Shown here in pieces: positions 1 through 12,404 of a DNA stretch of 64,000 nt. Source of the stretch: Mytilus californianus. Its lineage: Eukaryota > Mollusca > Bivalvia > Mytilida > Mytilidae. Each line of letters starts with the position of its first letter. Within the stretch, counting starts at the first letter, position 1. Where the stretch lies: NCBI RefSeq assembly GCF_021869535.1, contig NW_026262701.1, forward strand, positions 511,501 to 575,500. Reading direction: 5' to 3'. The notes below the pieces were generated by a model. That model worked only from the letters and a program-made list of their open reading frames with translations, did no database searches and had not been told where the DNA came from. The translations under genes were made by a program, and so were the position numbers.

Positions 1-935
1 ATCATCAGTGTTGTACCAGAAAATTTAAATCAATGATTACTTAACTCCAAAAAATTTAGTTGGTTACATCAACTAGCCTATCCACCTATTGGATTTCATT
101 AAAATTATGCAAAATATTGTACTTATTGCAAATATTTTTAAGAAGTTGATTTTTTGAAATTTTAAATAAATTTTGTAAACATTTAGATCAAATTGCACCT
201 GAATATTGAAAAAAATAAAACGTGTGAAAAAGATCTATAAATTTATAGAATGTGTGTGAAAGGTACTGTAAATATGCATTTTCATTTCACTATAGATAGC
301 CATTTGTGTAAACTTTGGGTTGTACAGCGACAAATATTTGTTTAATGGCTATGCAAGTTTATTGTCAGTAAACACTAAAAATGGAAAATACTGAAATCGA
401 TTTGTTACATTTGACTTTTTTTTTTTTTTTTCTAAATTATCCTGAAATCTTTGAAAGAATAAAACTATATTTACATATAGAATAATCAAAATTGAGACTT
501 TCCAATAAGTCATAAAATTAGCAAAGAAAATTTTTGTATTATCATCACAGCTCAGGGCTTGCTGTCAGTTTTGTGGTATTATTTTATTTTTATTGATGTA
601 CACTTGATATATTTGTTATTGCATGTTATCATATCATTATTCTAAAAATTGTTGTGAGAATTTTTAACAAGTTAATAGTCTCACTTAGTCTAGGGTCTAA
701 ATCTAGAGGTCTTAGGTGTTGAAGGACAACTAATCAGCCACACCTGGTAATTACTGTTATTGTCGTTCCCTGGCCGTTATCACCCTGCTCAGTAATTCTT
801 GTATCACAGCTTTGAGGCGTGAGCAGACATTATCAGAGACGTCACAATGTGTGATGAGACGTTATCAAGCTTACTTTTGTTAAGCTTAAAACCGTCTAAG
901 GAAAGGTTAAAAGACTAGTAACAGAAAGATAAACA
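1..935. other. AT-rich stretch with no recognisable gene
   Basis: I see no convincing coding frame, splice-site pair or RNA gene here. The sequence is AT-rich with a T-run near 417-431. It may be intergenic DNA or part of an intron or 3' UTR of a gene lying to the left. Confidence 0.4.
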
Positions 936-1094
936 GATTATTAGGTTTTCTATGTATAGATATTGTAAAATATCAGCCACCCCACACAATGTGAAGCTGT
1001 TTTGCTCTTTTGCTGTGCTCACTCACCAAACAAGTTCACATTGTGGCTAGTGACTGATATTTTACAATATCAATGTGTAGAAAACCGAATAATC
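936..1094. mobile_element. Hairpin-type MITE
   Basis: The two arms are inverted copies of each other. The left arm starts GATTATTAGGTTTTCTA and includes GATATTGTAAAATATCAG. The right arm is its reverse complement and ends GAAAACCGAATAATC. The arms are about 50-60 bp with a short loop. No coding capacity is present, so this is a small non-autonomous foldback element. I did not find a clear target duplication. Confidence 0.65.
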
Positions 1095-1256
1095 TATACT
1101 TATTTGGATAATAATTTAAGGCTATAAACAGTAGAAAGGGAAGTCATTTTTATGTTAAGGTAAATTTAACCCCTTTTCTCTGTCACCAGGATAGTTACAA
1201 GTTATTTAGTTAACCTCTATTTAAGTTTGAGTGTCTTCTTTTGTTGTTATGTTACA

Positions 1257-1514
1257 TATGAGCTGCGTGGGATAGAAATCAACCTTATGCAAGTGCATAT
1301 GTACATGTACATTTTTAAGACTTTGATTGATTTTGGAACATTCAAATACAAAATAAAAAGATGAATTTTGGTCTGTTTTTGTAAATTTTCTTATAACAGC
1401 TCAATTTTCAAACAGTAACAGACTTTCCATAAATATTTTTTCAACTAGAAATAGGTTAACAGATGTGTTAATAATCATTTGCATAAGGTTGATTTCTATC
1501 CAATGCAGCTCATA
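1257..1514. mobile_element. MITE with about 36-bp terminal inverted repeats
   Basis: The left end TATGAGCTGCGTGGGATAG continues into AAATCAACCTTATGCAA. The right end is the inverted counterpart, TTGCATAAGGTTGATTTC through GCAGCTCATA. The arms differ at only a few positions. The 258-bp element has no ORF. Flanking target duplication is unclear. Confidence 0.65.
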
Positions 1515-1860
1515 AAGTTCATTTATTTTTATGTAGTTTTGTATCTCATCAATATTTATAACTTTATTTTCATAATATATTTTTTATGTTTATTCAAAAA
1601 GCAATATATCAATAACAGGATTTGTGTTATATGAAGTTATATAAGACGATAAAGTGTTGTTACATAGGTCATATGTAAAGTCTACATATGTAAACAGCTT
1701 GTGAATTCATCAAATTTACATGATACATTGTAAATTGAATAGGTTCATGGCTTTTACTGATGAAAATTATGAATTTGAAGAATAAAAATGAAACATTCAT
1801 ATATCAACTTTTAGTGTTTGTCCAAAACTATCATTCCCTTTTGACTTACATCTTCTTGTC

Positions 1861-1956
1861 AGAATGATTGGAGATATTAGTCAGGGACTCTGTCTCTCTA
1901 GGTTCTTCTCAGAATGATTGGAGATATTAGTCAGGGATTCTGTCTCTCTAGGTTGT
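1861..1956. repeat. Direct duplication, 50-bp unit, two copies
   Basis: A unit beginning AGAATGATTGGAGATATTAG occurs at 1861 and again at 1911, with one difference (GGGACTC versus GGGATTC). This is a simple recent tandem duplication. Confidence 0.85.
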
Positions 1957-2620
1957 GTATTCTTAGCTTACAATGTATGAACTGGCCCTTGTGATTTTAT
2001 ATATGTGTTACCAAACTGTTGTATATTTGAACCTTATTTATTTATTATACATGTCATTGTTTAATAGCTTCATAATATTGCTACAATAATATACCTTGTA
2101 AACCTTGCTTTAAATTGTGTTCAAGTTTTATTTAATAACCATATATTTTTCATGGAAGCTAATTATATCAGATTAAATATATAGATATACATGTGTAGCA
2201 AAATAACATTTAGTTACTAAAGTAGTATATAAATAGTCAGGTAAAGAAATTATCTAATAAAGGGAGGGAATTTACAGCATTACTGTAGCTGAACTACCTT
2301 TGATATATAATGATCAGAATTAGTAAAAGACTCTGATATTGACCAGTCTTCAGTTGATGGCCTAACTTTTTGTAACAAAAACATGAAAAAATCGTGAACC
2401 ATCTTTTAATAAAAAGTTTTGAATAGTTTCTTATTCTGTGACAATGTGTTATGTTCATATTGCATGTACGTTTTGTTGAATAAACACATTATAGACCATG
2501 ACAATTTGTCTTTATGTTTATATATTTTGTCTTTATATTTATACCACACCTCATGCAGCATTTAAAGTCCATGAAACTTTGTACATTGAAAGATTCTGAA
2601 TTGAAGATTCCAATATTAAT
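1957..2620. other. AT-rich stretch with nothing recognisable
   Basis: No supported gene. An AATAAA hexamer occurs near 2478, but nothing upstream shows it serves a transcript. Confidence 0.35.
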
Positions 2621-4048
2621 AAAATGCTCCGCTGGGCGTAGCTTGATACGACCGCAGAGGTCCAACCCTGAACAGTTTGGGCAAGTATGGACACAACCTT
2701 CAAGCTTGATACAGCACTGAATTTGGATTGTGATTAAATATTTGACACAGCATAGGTTTCTGACACAGAATGAATATGGTCTAAGAACTTAAAAATTTTG
2801 AATTTACCTATTGAAACCATATCATTATTATTTGCTTTTATATATAAATCAGAAATAACCAATTTAAAATGGAAAATTTTAAAGAAAAAAAAGGAAAAAA
2901 AAAACCCCCCCACCCAATTTTTTGAACCCCCATATGATTCATCACCCCCAAACTCAATCCCAGCCTTCCCTTTGTGGCATGGTATCTTGCAGTACAATTT
3001 CAGAGAGATCCATACACTTGAACACAAGTTATTGTCTGGAAACTAGAAAAATGCTTATTTTTGGCCCCTTATTCCTAAACATTTTGGGCAATTACCCCCA
3101 AACTCAAACCCAGCTTTACCTTTGTGATATGGAACCTTGTAGTACAATTTCATAAGATCCATACACTTACACACAAGTTATTGTCCTGAAACTAGAAAAA
3201 TGCTTGTTTTTGGCCCCTAATTCCCAAAATTTTGAGGCAATTACCCCCAAAATCAATCCCAGCCTTCCCTTTGTGGTATGGTACCTTGCAATACAATTTC
3301 AGAGAGATCCATACACTTGAACACAAGTTATTGTCTGGAAACTAGAAAAATGCTTATTTTTGGCCCCTTATTCCTAAACATTTTGGGCAATTACCCCCAA
3401 ACTCAATTCCAGCTTTCCCTTTGTGATATGGAACCTTGTAGTACAATTTCAGAAAGATCCATACACTTACACACAAGTTATTGTCATGAAACAAGAAAAA
3501 TGCTTGTTTTTTGCCCCTTTTTTGGCCCCTAATTCCTAACATTTTGAGGCAATTACCCCCAAAATCAATCCCAGCATTCCCTTTGTGATATGGAACCTTG
3601 TAGTACAATTTCATAAAGATCCATACACTTACACACAAGTTATTGTCCTGAAACTAGAAAAATGCTTGTTTTTTGTCCGTTTTTGGCCCCTAATTCCTAA
3701 AATTTTGAGGCAATCACCCCCAAAATCAATCCCAGCCTTTCCCTTGTGGTATGGTACCTTGCAGTACAATTTCAGAGAGATCCATACACTTTAACACAAG
3801 TTATTGTCTGGAAACTAGAAAAATGGTTTTTTTTTCCCCCTTTTTGGCCCCTTATTCCTAAAGGTTTTAGACAATGTAACCCCCAAACTCAATTCCAGCT
3901 TTCCCTTTGTGATATGGAACCTTGTAGTACACTTTCAGAAAGGTCCATACACTTACACACAAGTTATTGTCATGAAACTAGAAAAATGCTTGTTTTTTTC
4001 CCCTTTTTTGGCCCCTAATTCCTAAAATTTTTTTTTGGTCGTATAAAA
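2621..4048 (-). mobile_element. Dispersed repeat with GCGGTCGTA ends and internal tandem repeats (copy A, reversed)
   Basis: The reversed copy begins with GCTTGATACGACCGCAGAGG and finishes in GGTCGTATAAAAAGG. Its body is a run of units of roughly 150-165 bp containing TTCCTAAAATTTTGAGGCAA, GGAACCTTGTAGTACAATTT and GATCCATACACTTACACACA. The same architecture is found at 38895-40175 and at 44214-46700. No transposase or reverse transcriptase is visible, so it is a non-autonomous repeat. Short open frames inside it are by-products of the repetition. Confidence 0.7.
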
Positions 4049-4414
4049 AGGCATCATGGTCTGTTGGCAAATCCAAGTTATGCCCTTTTGTAGTCAGAAA
4101 CTATTGATACTGCTTCATCAGATGTTCATGAAACTTTGTCTTTGGTAGATTCTTAAAAATCTGCATATTAAAAGGTAATCCTGGTCCATTAACAAATCAC
4201 AGAATTATGCATCTAGAAAAAATCTGAAAGATTTTACTACAACTCATGAATTATTAAATATAGACACCTCCCTTAACATGCCTTTACGTTACTGTAAAAA
4301 GGTATTCAATTAAATATATATAATATTATTTAGACCTAATAAAAAGTGAAATATTTGTTATTCTGTTATGAAGTCGATATATAATATTGATTACTTTCAA
4401 TTGAGAATTTTCTT

Positions 4415-5460
4415 TTTAGCTCACTTGGCTCAAAGGGTAAGTGTGAGCTATTGCCATCACTGAGTGTCTCTTGTCTGTCACCTGTTCTCCTCTGAAAATT
4501 CCAGGCCAATTGGAACCAAACTTGACCATTATCATTCTTTGGGTATCTATTTTAAAACAATATTGTCTGATAATCCAGTCTGCCTACTATTATGACAGAC
4601 ATAGTTTAAATAGAACTTAAAATGGAAGTTTGGTCTACTGTCTTGAAACCCATTACAGATAAAGAAAATCTTTCAGGGCAGAAATGTTCGGAATAACAAG
4701 ATCTACATGCTGCCTATTTTGTCAAAAATGGTAAGAAGACTCCTTAAAGGAGTTATTGCCCTTAAATGATGATTTTTACCTTATTTTTTTTAATTTTGCC
4801 TATCATCTTGATAACTGTAAACTTTTACTAGCAAAATTGATTAGCAGGACATGATCTACAAAACATCTCAGTCAAAGGTCATAAGATGTTCCCCTGGTAT
4901 AGGCCTTAAACTGACTTATTTACAAACTTTAACATGTAACTATGCAAAAGTTTCAAAACTAATAGACAATGACTTAGGGGGGCAGGGACATATAATCTGC
5001 ATAGGAATAAGATGTGACAATGTTTATACAACTGCATACCAAATATCATTGACTTAACATAATTGGTTCTCCTTAATGTTGACCTAATCACAATCTAACA
5101 AATGCCGACGCTGTCACTGACACAAGTGAGTGACACAGGCTCTTTAGAAACTCGTACAATGCGAAAGAAAAATTATAAAGCAATAATGATCAGCAAGACA
5201 AATATTCAAAAAGGGCAGCATAGAGGAAATTGTCAGTTAACTCCTTTTGAGAGTTATTGCTCTTTAATAATGATTTTCACCAATTTTTTGTGTTTTGGGC
5301 AAATATTATAGTAGATATATATAAACTGTTTACAAAAAAAGGATCAGCTTATACGATTAACAAAATTGAGATTTTAGTCTACAATGTTTGAGAGTGGCCA
5401 TTTATGAAGATGCACATAGATTCAGACGAGAGACAGGCTCTTTAGAGCCTCCAGTTTTCA
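4415..5460 (+). repeat. AGCTCACTTGGCTCAAAGGG dispersed repeat (copy 1)
   Basis: It starts with AGCTCACTTGGCTCAAAGGG and GTGAGCTATTGCCATCAC. It shares lines with 8630-9140 and 51080-51640, for example GGAGTTATTGCCCTTAAATG. A secondary module (TACAACTGCATACCAAATAT) also appears tandemly at 23985-24930. It is non-coding. Confidence 0.65.
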
Positions 5461-5609
5461 AAGGGATGTTCCTTCTTCCCATCTTACATTTTGTATTTCC
5501 ACCAACACATCTCCATCCCTGTGTGTGTAGTGACTAGAAAAGGCTTTAGTAAATTCCTAAAAAAGTGGGATATCACATTCTAAATTAAGTCAACTAGATA
5601 TCATTGAGA

Positions 5610-6085
5610 TGGGAGGCATATCTGTGGGCCCCGCTGTGAATAATGTGTGGTAAAAAATTTGTATCTTTATCATTGGACATGGGGTTGTCAACTGAAACCG
5701 AAGTTTATGACCTTGACCTTTAACCTAGGAAGTTGTACATAAATTATGACACACCCTCTGGTGTTGGTTTATATACATGTCAAGTATAAACTTTGAAATC
5801 ATAACGGTTCTCAAGATATAGAGCGGACACGATCTTTACCATAGGACATGGGGTTGTCAACTAAAACCAAAGTTTTTGACCTTGACCTTTGACCTAGGAA
5901 GTTGTACATACATTATGACACACCCTCTGGTGTTGGTTAAAATACATGTCAAGTATAAACTTTGAAATCATAACGGTTCTCTAGATATAGAGCGGACACA
6001 ATTTTTTAAGGACGGGCGGACGGACGGACGGATGGACGGACAGACTGATCACTATAGGACGTCCGCCATTCAGCAGGGCCCTAAT
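5610..6085 (+). repeat. Dispersed repeat with an internal 171-bp duplication and a GGAC run
   Basis: GGACATGGGGTTGTCAACT occurs twice, about 171 bp apart, each time followed by GACCTTGACCTTTGACCTAG-like text and GTTCTC(A/T)AGATATAGAGCGG. The right part is a run of GGACGGAC units near 6010-6045. No coding potential. Confidence 0.6.
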
Positions 6086-6499
6086 TAAGATAAAATCTAT
6101 ATAAAGTTATTGTTCTTTTGAATAAACTCAATCTCAAAGTAGTGTAGTATGATCTATGAATATTATTGTTATTGCTGCTAACATTGATTTTATTTTTAAT
6201 AACTATATATATATAACGAAACATGTATTGCTTTACTGGTAATAACAATAATGGTTCTAGATCCAATCAATACTTATATTTTGGCATTGCAAAAGGTTAT
6301 TCTTTTCTCGTTTTATTTATGAAGACTTAACACAACATACATTGGAGGTTTAGATATTTTTGTCTGAATAAACAATTCCAGGTTTATTTATTAGATGAAA
6401 TTGGGCTTTCAGTAATTGTGAGTACTCTTAGATTAATACTTTGTGTCTTTTTTATTTATGCTATTTGTTCTTGTGCTTAGTACCAATGTGATTGGTCAA

Positions 6500-6720
6500 G
6501 TCCTTTCAAATGAGTTTTTTACAGCTTGTTCTTGTGTTGTTACACCCACGTCTCAGGTTAGGAGAGTTGAGTCCTCACAAACGGGGTCTTTTAAAGATTA
6601 TTTTACAGCATGGGCTTTGTTCACTGTTGAAGGCCATACACCATACATTGACTGTTCACATCTTTGTCCTTTGGTCTGTATGGAAAGTCATCTCACTATT
6701 TTTTTATTATAGAAAAGAAA
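6500..6720 (+). repeat. Fragment of the GTTGTCTCATTGGCA-family dispersed repeat
   Basis: This matches the layout at 9160-9440 and 15230-15510: a GTTACACCC...TCTCAGGTTAGGAG part followed by a GTTGAAGGCCATAC part. An 89-codon open frame from 6443 with a hydrophobic N-terminus lies across it. Because that frame covers repeat sequence I do not call it a gene. Confidence 0.5.
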
Positions 6721-6825
6721 TAGATGTTTGCACATAAGATTACTGAGTAAATAAATATACAATAAGAGCAGTTATATAGCTGTTTTTCATGTTACCCTGT
6801 TTTGTTATGATCAGCCTTGTTTTTA

Positions 6826-7260
6826 TGCCCCCGCCGTAGCGGAGGGGGCATTAAGTTTTACCCTTGTCCGTCCATATGTACGTCCCAAAGTTGGTTTCCG
6901 TTTTCCAACTTTAGTTTGCCTCAACCAAATGTTATGAAACTTATACACAATGCTTATTACCACAAAACACAGATCAAGTTTGAATTTTGGTGGTGTCACT
7001 TTATCCGTTCTAGAGTTATGTCCCTTTACAAAAGGAAAAATTGCTGAATTTTTCGTTTCTGTTCTCTAACTTAAGTTTGCCTCAACCAAATATTATGAAA
7101 CTTATACACAATACTTATTACTATAAAACTCAGATCAATAACAAATTTGGGTAGCGTCACTTTTACTGTTCTTCAGTTATGTCCCTTTATAACTTTATAT
7201 GATATGCAAGCGGGGGCATCATCCGTGTCCCATGGACACATTCCCCATTTATTTACACTG
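6826..7260 (+). repeat. CCCCCGCCGTAGCGGAGG dispersed repeat (copy 1)
   Basis: It starts with a GC-rich hairpin (GCCCCCGCCGTAGCGGAGG) and runs through CTTTAGTTTGCCTCAACC and ATTACCACAAAACACAGATC. It ends at GCGGGGGCATC and CCATGGACACATTCCCC. Two related decayed copies lie at 50160-50300 and 51645-51930. The module GTTATGAAACTTATACACAA is repeated internally. Confidence 0.65.
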
Positions 7261-7329
7261 TATCTTGTATTAAGATGGTGCCTATTAAAACATATTTATG
7301 AAAAATTACGTAAGTCTGACCTGCAAATA

Positions 7330-7622
7330 AATTCTGAGAATGAGAAATACATATATTCTTACCTTCTTATGTCTGAGAATGAGAAATACATGTATTCTGG
7401 CCTTCTTATGTCTGAGAATGAGAAATACAAAAAAAAATGTACATGTATTCTGACCTTCTTATGTCTGAGAATGAGAAATACATGTATTCTGGCCTTCTTA
7501 TGTCTGAGAATGAGAAATACAAGGCCTTCTTATGTCTGAGAATGAGAAATACAAAAAAAAATGTACATGTATTCTGACCTTCTTATGTCTGAGAATGAGA
7601 AATACATGTATTCTTACCTTCT
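7330..7622 (+). repeat. Minisatellite, unit about 40 bp
   Basis: Tandem copies of TCTGAGAATGAGAAATACA followed by TGTATTCTGACCTTCTTATG. Some copies are lengthened by a poly-A insertion (AAAAAAAATGTACATGTATT). About seven units are present. Confidence 0.85.
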
Positions 7623-7984
7623 CATCTGGTTGTGACCATGACATAAAGATTTAACATGTTTAAGATAGTAGAAGATCTAGACAAGCCATATTTTTATATA
7701 ATTAGATATTGGTTTTGTTTTCCCAATCTGCCAATGACAGTTGACGTTGCATGACTAGAATGTCTTGGCTCAATGACTTACTTAGACCAAGTTTAAGATT
7801 TTGCACTTTTGTTAGTTTCTCAGTCACTTTGATTAATACACAAAAGTTATTAAATTGTAATACATGATATCAAGTTTTTGTGATATTAATGTGTTACCTT
7901 CTGTGTTATGAAGTAAATGTATGAAGGTGTATATCATACTTTACTTCTGAGGAACAATGATAAAACTTCACGTTTTAAGACAAA

Positions 7985-7990
7985 TTTATT
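7985..7990 (-). promoter_or_regulatory. RPP40: Candidate polyadenylation signal of RPP40
   Basis: AATAAA on the minus strand lies only about 10 bases beyond the RPP40 stop codon. If used, it would give a 3' UTR of only a few tens of bases. Usage is inferred from position alone. Confidence 0.5.
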
Positions 7991-7999
7991 AAATACATT

Positions 8000-8192
8000 T
8001 TATGACACTAAATCATATGACCCATAAGCAGAATACAGCCAGTAAGTATCGTCAGGAAATATAATAAATGTATATAAATTGTCTCCATTGTTAAAGTAGC
8101 CATGTTCTCTCTGTTTCCATGACAATGGAGAGTCCATAAATCCATGTACCGTTACTGAGCACCATGGTAACTTCCATTCCTCCATGTGTTCC
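8000..8192 (-). CDS. RPP40: RPP40 exon 8 (C-terminus and stop)
   Basis: The acceptor is a T-run ending TTTAG, then GG. The exon encodes the most conserved block of the family: LPWCSVTVHGFMDSPLSW, then HGYFNNGDNLYTF and DDTYWLYSA, ending in a TAA stop. In human RPP40 the corresponding text is a WVTLSVQGFADSPVSWE-like block, so the identity is clear. The first base completes an arginine codon begun in exon 7 (AG|G). The poly-pyrimidine tract has a nearly pure T-run. Confidence 0.93.
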
Positions 8193-8574
8193 CTAAAAAA
8201 AAAATACATAAGCAGAAAACTTTAATAACATATATTCTGACAGACTGATCATGAATATGCAACATTTCATGTCAAACATGTTCTCTGACCGAGCAATATT
8301 CCTGTCTTTCAAAGGGAACAGCTTGTGGGTGAAGAAAAAGACAATCAAAGCATTTGATAGCTCTTTAGGGAAAGTTGGCCATCAGTAGTCTTTTATCAAA
8401 AATACCTTTACAGAAAAAAATATTCTATAAATTGTTGATGGCTCAAAATAAATATTTTCCATTTTTTTATCTAAACCTTAATAAATTTTGAAACAAAAGA
8501 AATACTATGAACTTCAAAATAAATGACACTGCCGACTGTGAAAAAAAGTGCTGTATAAAGTAGTAATGAAAGGG

Positions 8575-9140
8575 CATGTGGAGAGTTGTCTCATTGGCAT
8601 TCATACCACATCTTCTTATTTTTATATAGTACAAGCTTTCAAGCCTACCAACCAATATGGCCGACATGGCTAAAAATAGAACATAGGGGTAAAATGCACG
8701 TTTTGTCTATTATTTTGAAAACCTTTGTAAATAGAGAAAATCTGATAGGGCAAAAATGTTCAGAATGTCAAGCTCTACCAATTGTTCATGACGTCAAAAC
8801 TGTCAAGCGACTTCTTATAGGAGTTATTGCCCTTAAATGAAAAATTTTACCATTTTTTTCATTTTTGCCATTTATCTTGAAAACTATAATAGATGGAGAG
8901 AAACTTTAAGTTGCAAAAATGATCATTGAGACAAGATCTACGAAGAAGTATGATGGTTGTAATTGTCAGTCGACTCCTAATTAGACTTTATATTGTCCTT
9001 TGATGATGCTTTTTACTGATTTTTTGCGCCTTTGAATTACATCTTAAAAATTATAATAGATAGATAAAAACTTAAATAAGCAAAAATGATCAGCAAGACA
9101 AGATGCACATAGACCTAGGCAAGCGACACAGCCTCTTTAG
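8575..9140 (+). repeat. AGCTCAC-family dispersed repeat (copy 2, RPP40 intron 7)
   Basis: It contains GGAGAGTTGTCTCATTGGCA at its left, then CCAACCAATATGGCCGACA, GGAGTTATTGCCCTTAAATG and AAGACAAGATGCACATAG. The same strings recur near 4680-5420 and 51240-51620. It is transposon-derived intronic sequence. Confidence 0.6.
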
Positions 9141-9159
9141 AGCCTCTAGTTTCTTATAG

Positions 9160-9440
9160 TGGGCTGTTACACAATTGTCCCAGGTAAGGAGGAGCGTTGA
9201 GTTCTCCCAAACAAAATTAAATTTGCCACATTCAATATGTGCCTGTCCCAAGTCAAGAGCCTATAATTCAGTGGTTGTCAATTGTTATTTATCGTTTCTT
9301 TTTTTTATCATCAACCAAGCTATACACTACAGGTTTTGCACATTGTTGAAAGCTGTATGGTGACCTATAGTTGCTTAAATCTGCTTCATTTGAATAGTTG
9401 TCTTACTCATGTTACTGGCAATCATACCACACCTTCTTAT
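9160..9440 (+). repeat. GTTGTCTCATTGGCA-family repeat fragment
   Basis: It runs from CACAATTGTCCCAGGTAAGG through CCCAAGTCAAGAGCCTATAA to a terminal ACCACACCTTCTTATATTAT. It is related to 15230-15510 and, reversed, to 17070-17540. Intronic and non-coding. Confidence 0.55.
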
Positions 9441-10682
9441 ATTATATAGGGCGTCATAAAAAAGGAATGAAGTGGAGATCTTTGAAAACTGTCTAAATGA
9501 AACACTGTATGTTATGGGACAAACTCATCTAGGTTCTGTTGAAATACCATGGCAAATGTCAATTATCTGAAAATTCTGAAAAATGCATAATTGCCACATT
9601 GATAAGGTCAAGCCTTCCAATGTAATTTTTTTCCAAATAGATACAGATATTTTTTATAATTCATTTGAATGAGTCATCTCTTCCAATACATTTACATCTA
9701 ATTCTAGCAGTTTATAATATTCCAAAATTGCATTACTTCAACTGCCTGAAAATTGTACTGCCATTTTTTTCTTGTTTACTGATTTCTTTAAACCTTTCAG
9801 GCTTTTTTTTTCTGATTTGGCCATCCAAATAATCCCTTATCAAGCTCTATAAACTGGAATTTGGGGAATTTGTTTATAGACAACCACAATTGTCTGCACA
9901 TTTCCTGCCTACAGCACCATTATGTACATCTGAATCAGACATGAATTGAAAAATAATAATATATATAATGTGTTATTTTACATTTACTCTTTTCTGACCT
10001 TGAACGAATAACAAATTTGTTGAGTTCATTTTTTTCTGTAAAAATAAAATTATATTATATATGTCTTATAATCAAAAGTTTACAGATTTATAATGGTTTA
10101 GACTTAAGTAAGCAATGCTTCCAATATTTATTTTTTTTGCACACCAATGTAAAACAATGACACACTTCAACTCTACACAAATCCGATTAAGGTCATGAGC
10201 TGGAAGCATGTGAATTATCTCCATCTATCTCCCCCTAGTGTAAATCCAAAATATTTGTCAAAATATTGTAATCTATATATAGCTAGCACAGACAAGCCAT
10301 TGATGTTTTTCCCAAATGCTTTGAAGAGAAACAACAAATATCAATGTTTTTTAAAAGTTGCAGGGATTAGCACATTGACCTCAGACTTTAGTTTTTTCAA
10401 GATAAAAGCAGTAAGAATATTTATAGTCTGATGTAAAAGACTATTGAATCAAAATTGTCCATTTTAACAACAGCCTTCACATCTGCAACTGTTTTCACAA
10501 AAAACTTACGATTAAAATTTCTTGTAAGGTATATATACTGAAATGTATGCTTACGAGTATTTTTACTTTAAAGATTTTTTGTGAAAACAGTCCCAGATCA
10601 GACTTGTGTATATCATATCTATACTATATTTCCTTATCATGCACAAAACCATACTTGATAATTTTTTGTAAATATATCATAC
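9441..10682. other. RPP40 intron 7, remainder
   Basis: AT-rich sequence without a recognisable repeat or exon. Short open frames here have no splice-site support. Confidence 0.5.
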
Positions 10683-10817
10683 CTGATAGACTTAATGGTG
10701 GACTGAACAGTTTGACAGAAAAAATATCCACTGTATTGCACATAACTACATGTTGATGGTGATCTTGTGGGACCATTAAAACTGTATGTTGATAAATAAT
10801 CATCTGGACTACATAAT
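10683..10817 (-). CDS. RPP40: RPP40 exon 7
   Basis: The exon lies between an acceptor ATTTATAG and a donor CAG|GTATGA on the minus strand. Its 135 bases encode LCSPDDYLSTYSFNGP, then SPSTCSYVQYSGYFF and QSTIKSIR. It aligns with the human FISTY and CTITGF region with no length change between the conserved aspartate-leucine and STY. No long open frame reveals it. It was located because the phase on both sides (one base in, two bases out) fits exons 6 and 8 exactly. It is the least conserved exon of the gene. Confidence 0.8.
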
Positions 10818-10924
10818 CTATAAATATATTAAATTATCATACTTATTAATATAAAATTAGTGCTAAAACATTAAGTTTTAGATATTTCTATAACTGCTCC
10901 TTATGAAACACTAAGAATTTTCTA

Positions 10925-11668
10925 CCTGCAGTCATAGATAGCCTAAGCCAGATTTGTAGATAGCCTAAGCCAGATTTGTAGATAACCTAAGCCCAGATTT
11001 GTAGATAACCTAAGCCAGATTTGTAGATAGCCTAAGCCATATTTGTAGATAGCCTAAGCCAGATTTGTAGATAACCTAAGCCAGATTTGTAGATAACCTA
11101 AGCCAGATTTGTAGATAACCTAAGCCCAGATTTGTAGATAGCCTAAGCCAGATTTGTAGATAGCCTAAGCCAGATTTGTAGATAACCTAAGCCAGATTTG
11201 TAGATAACCTAAGCCAGATTTGTAGATAACCTAAGCCCAGATTTGTAGATAACCTAAGCCAGATTTGTAGATAACCTAAGCCCAGATTTGTAGATAACCT
11301 AAGCCAGATTTGTAGATAACCTAAGGCAGATTTGTAGATAGCCTAAGCCAGATTTGTAGATAGCCTAAGCCAGATTTGTAGATAACCTAAGCCCAGATTT
11401 GTAGATAAACTAAGCCAGATTTGTAGATAGCCTAAGCCAGATTTGTAGATAACCTAAGCCAGATTTGTAGATAGCCTAAGCCAGATTTGTAGATAACCTA
11501 AGCCAGATTTGTAGATAGCCTAAGCCAGATTTGTAGATAACCTAAGCCAGATTTGTAGATAGCCTAAGCCAGATTTGTAGATAGCCTAAGCCAGATTTGT
11601 AGATAACCTAAGCCAGATTTGTAGATAACCTAAGCCAGATTTGTAGATAGCCTAAGCCAGATTTGCCA
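10925..11668. repeat. 22-bp minisatellite in RPP40 intron 6
   Basis: About 33 tandem copies of AGATAACCTAAGCCAGATTT plus GT, alternating irregularly between AACC and AGCC variants, with occasional extra C (AAGCCCAG). Units are nearly identical, implying recent homogenisation. Despite the CCTAA string it is not a telomeric repeat. Confidence 0.95.
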
Positions 11669-11923
11669 CAATTTTTGAGTTTTGTTTCTCAATGCTCTTC
11701 AACTTAGTAATTTGTTTGATGAGTCTTATGCAGAAGAAATATGCAATTGACAAGCTAAATTATTATCTTTGATCAGTTTTAACTCATTCTTTAATTTAAT
11801 CTTATATTTCTTATACAGTCAAAATCATCTTTTAATACTCCAGGGATCATTGCTGCTGTTTCACTTAAATAGATAATACACATTGATGCAAGTATTAACA
11901 AAAAAGAAAAGTTTCTGACTTAC

Positions 11924-12131
11924 AAATCAATTCCACATGAAAATCCTCCCAGCCATTCATAAACATCAGTGTAACTATAGTCCATATTGTCAAAATCCAC
12001 AAGGCTAGGGTCAATATCTGGGACAAGGACATCATTATATTTCTTCATGTTACATTTGATCTTTACAGGTTTACACTTGCAGCCTTTCATTGTAAAGTAT
12101 TTTTGCATAGAACTAGGACAGATTTCATCAT
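11924..12131 (-). CDS. RPP40: RPP40 exon 6
   Basis: 208 bases between acceptor TTTCAG|ATGATG and donor TT|GTAAGT. It encodes MQKYFTMKGCKCKPVK and ends DVYEWLGGFSCGIDL, matching the ELFDWLGAVFSNVDL block of human RPP40. The middle is acidic (VPDIDPSLVDFDNMDYS) and poorly conserved, as in the family. The phase is one base in and two bases out. Confidence 0.9.
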
Positions 12132-12404
12132 CTGAAATACATTTTATAATACAACAAATTAGACTTACAAATAGATACTTATAGAAATTAAAATAATCCT
12201 TGCATACAAGTTCTCTGGAAAGAGCCTGGAATATTTATTTTAATTTATTTATTCCAGTATTGATTTTTATGTTGGGTGTTTTTTTAAGAAACAATGGAGG
12301 GGAAGCTCTACAAATAGGACCTACTATAGTCTATATTCAGGTTTTTCTTTATAATAACATGACAGTTCTAAAAACAACATCCCTATTCATATTCATTATT
12401 GATT

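Noticed and set aside
2734-4018. Several 70-97-codon frames (for example CDMEPCSTISERSIHLHTSY)
   Set aside because: They are phase-shifted readings of the ~150-bp units of a non-coding repeat. The same peptides recur at 39678-39938.
6443-6712. 89-codon frame with signal-peptide-like start (MSFLFMLFVLVLSTN)
   Set aside because: Its downstream half is shared with dispersed repeats at 9160-9440 and 15230-15510, and there is no splice or promoter context.
10925-11668. Interstitial telomere repeat (CCTAA strings)
   Set aside because: The unit is 22 bp and contains one CCTAA only. It is not a TTAGGG array.
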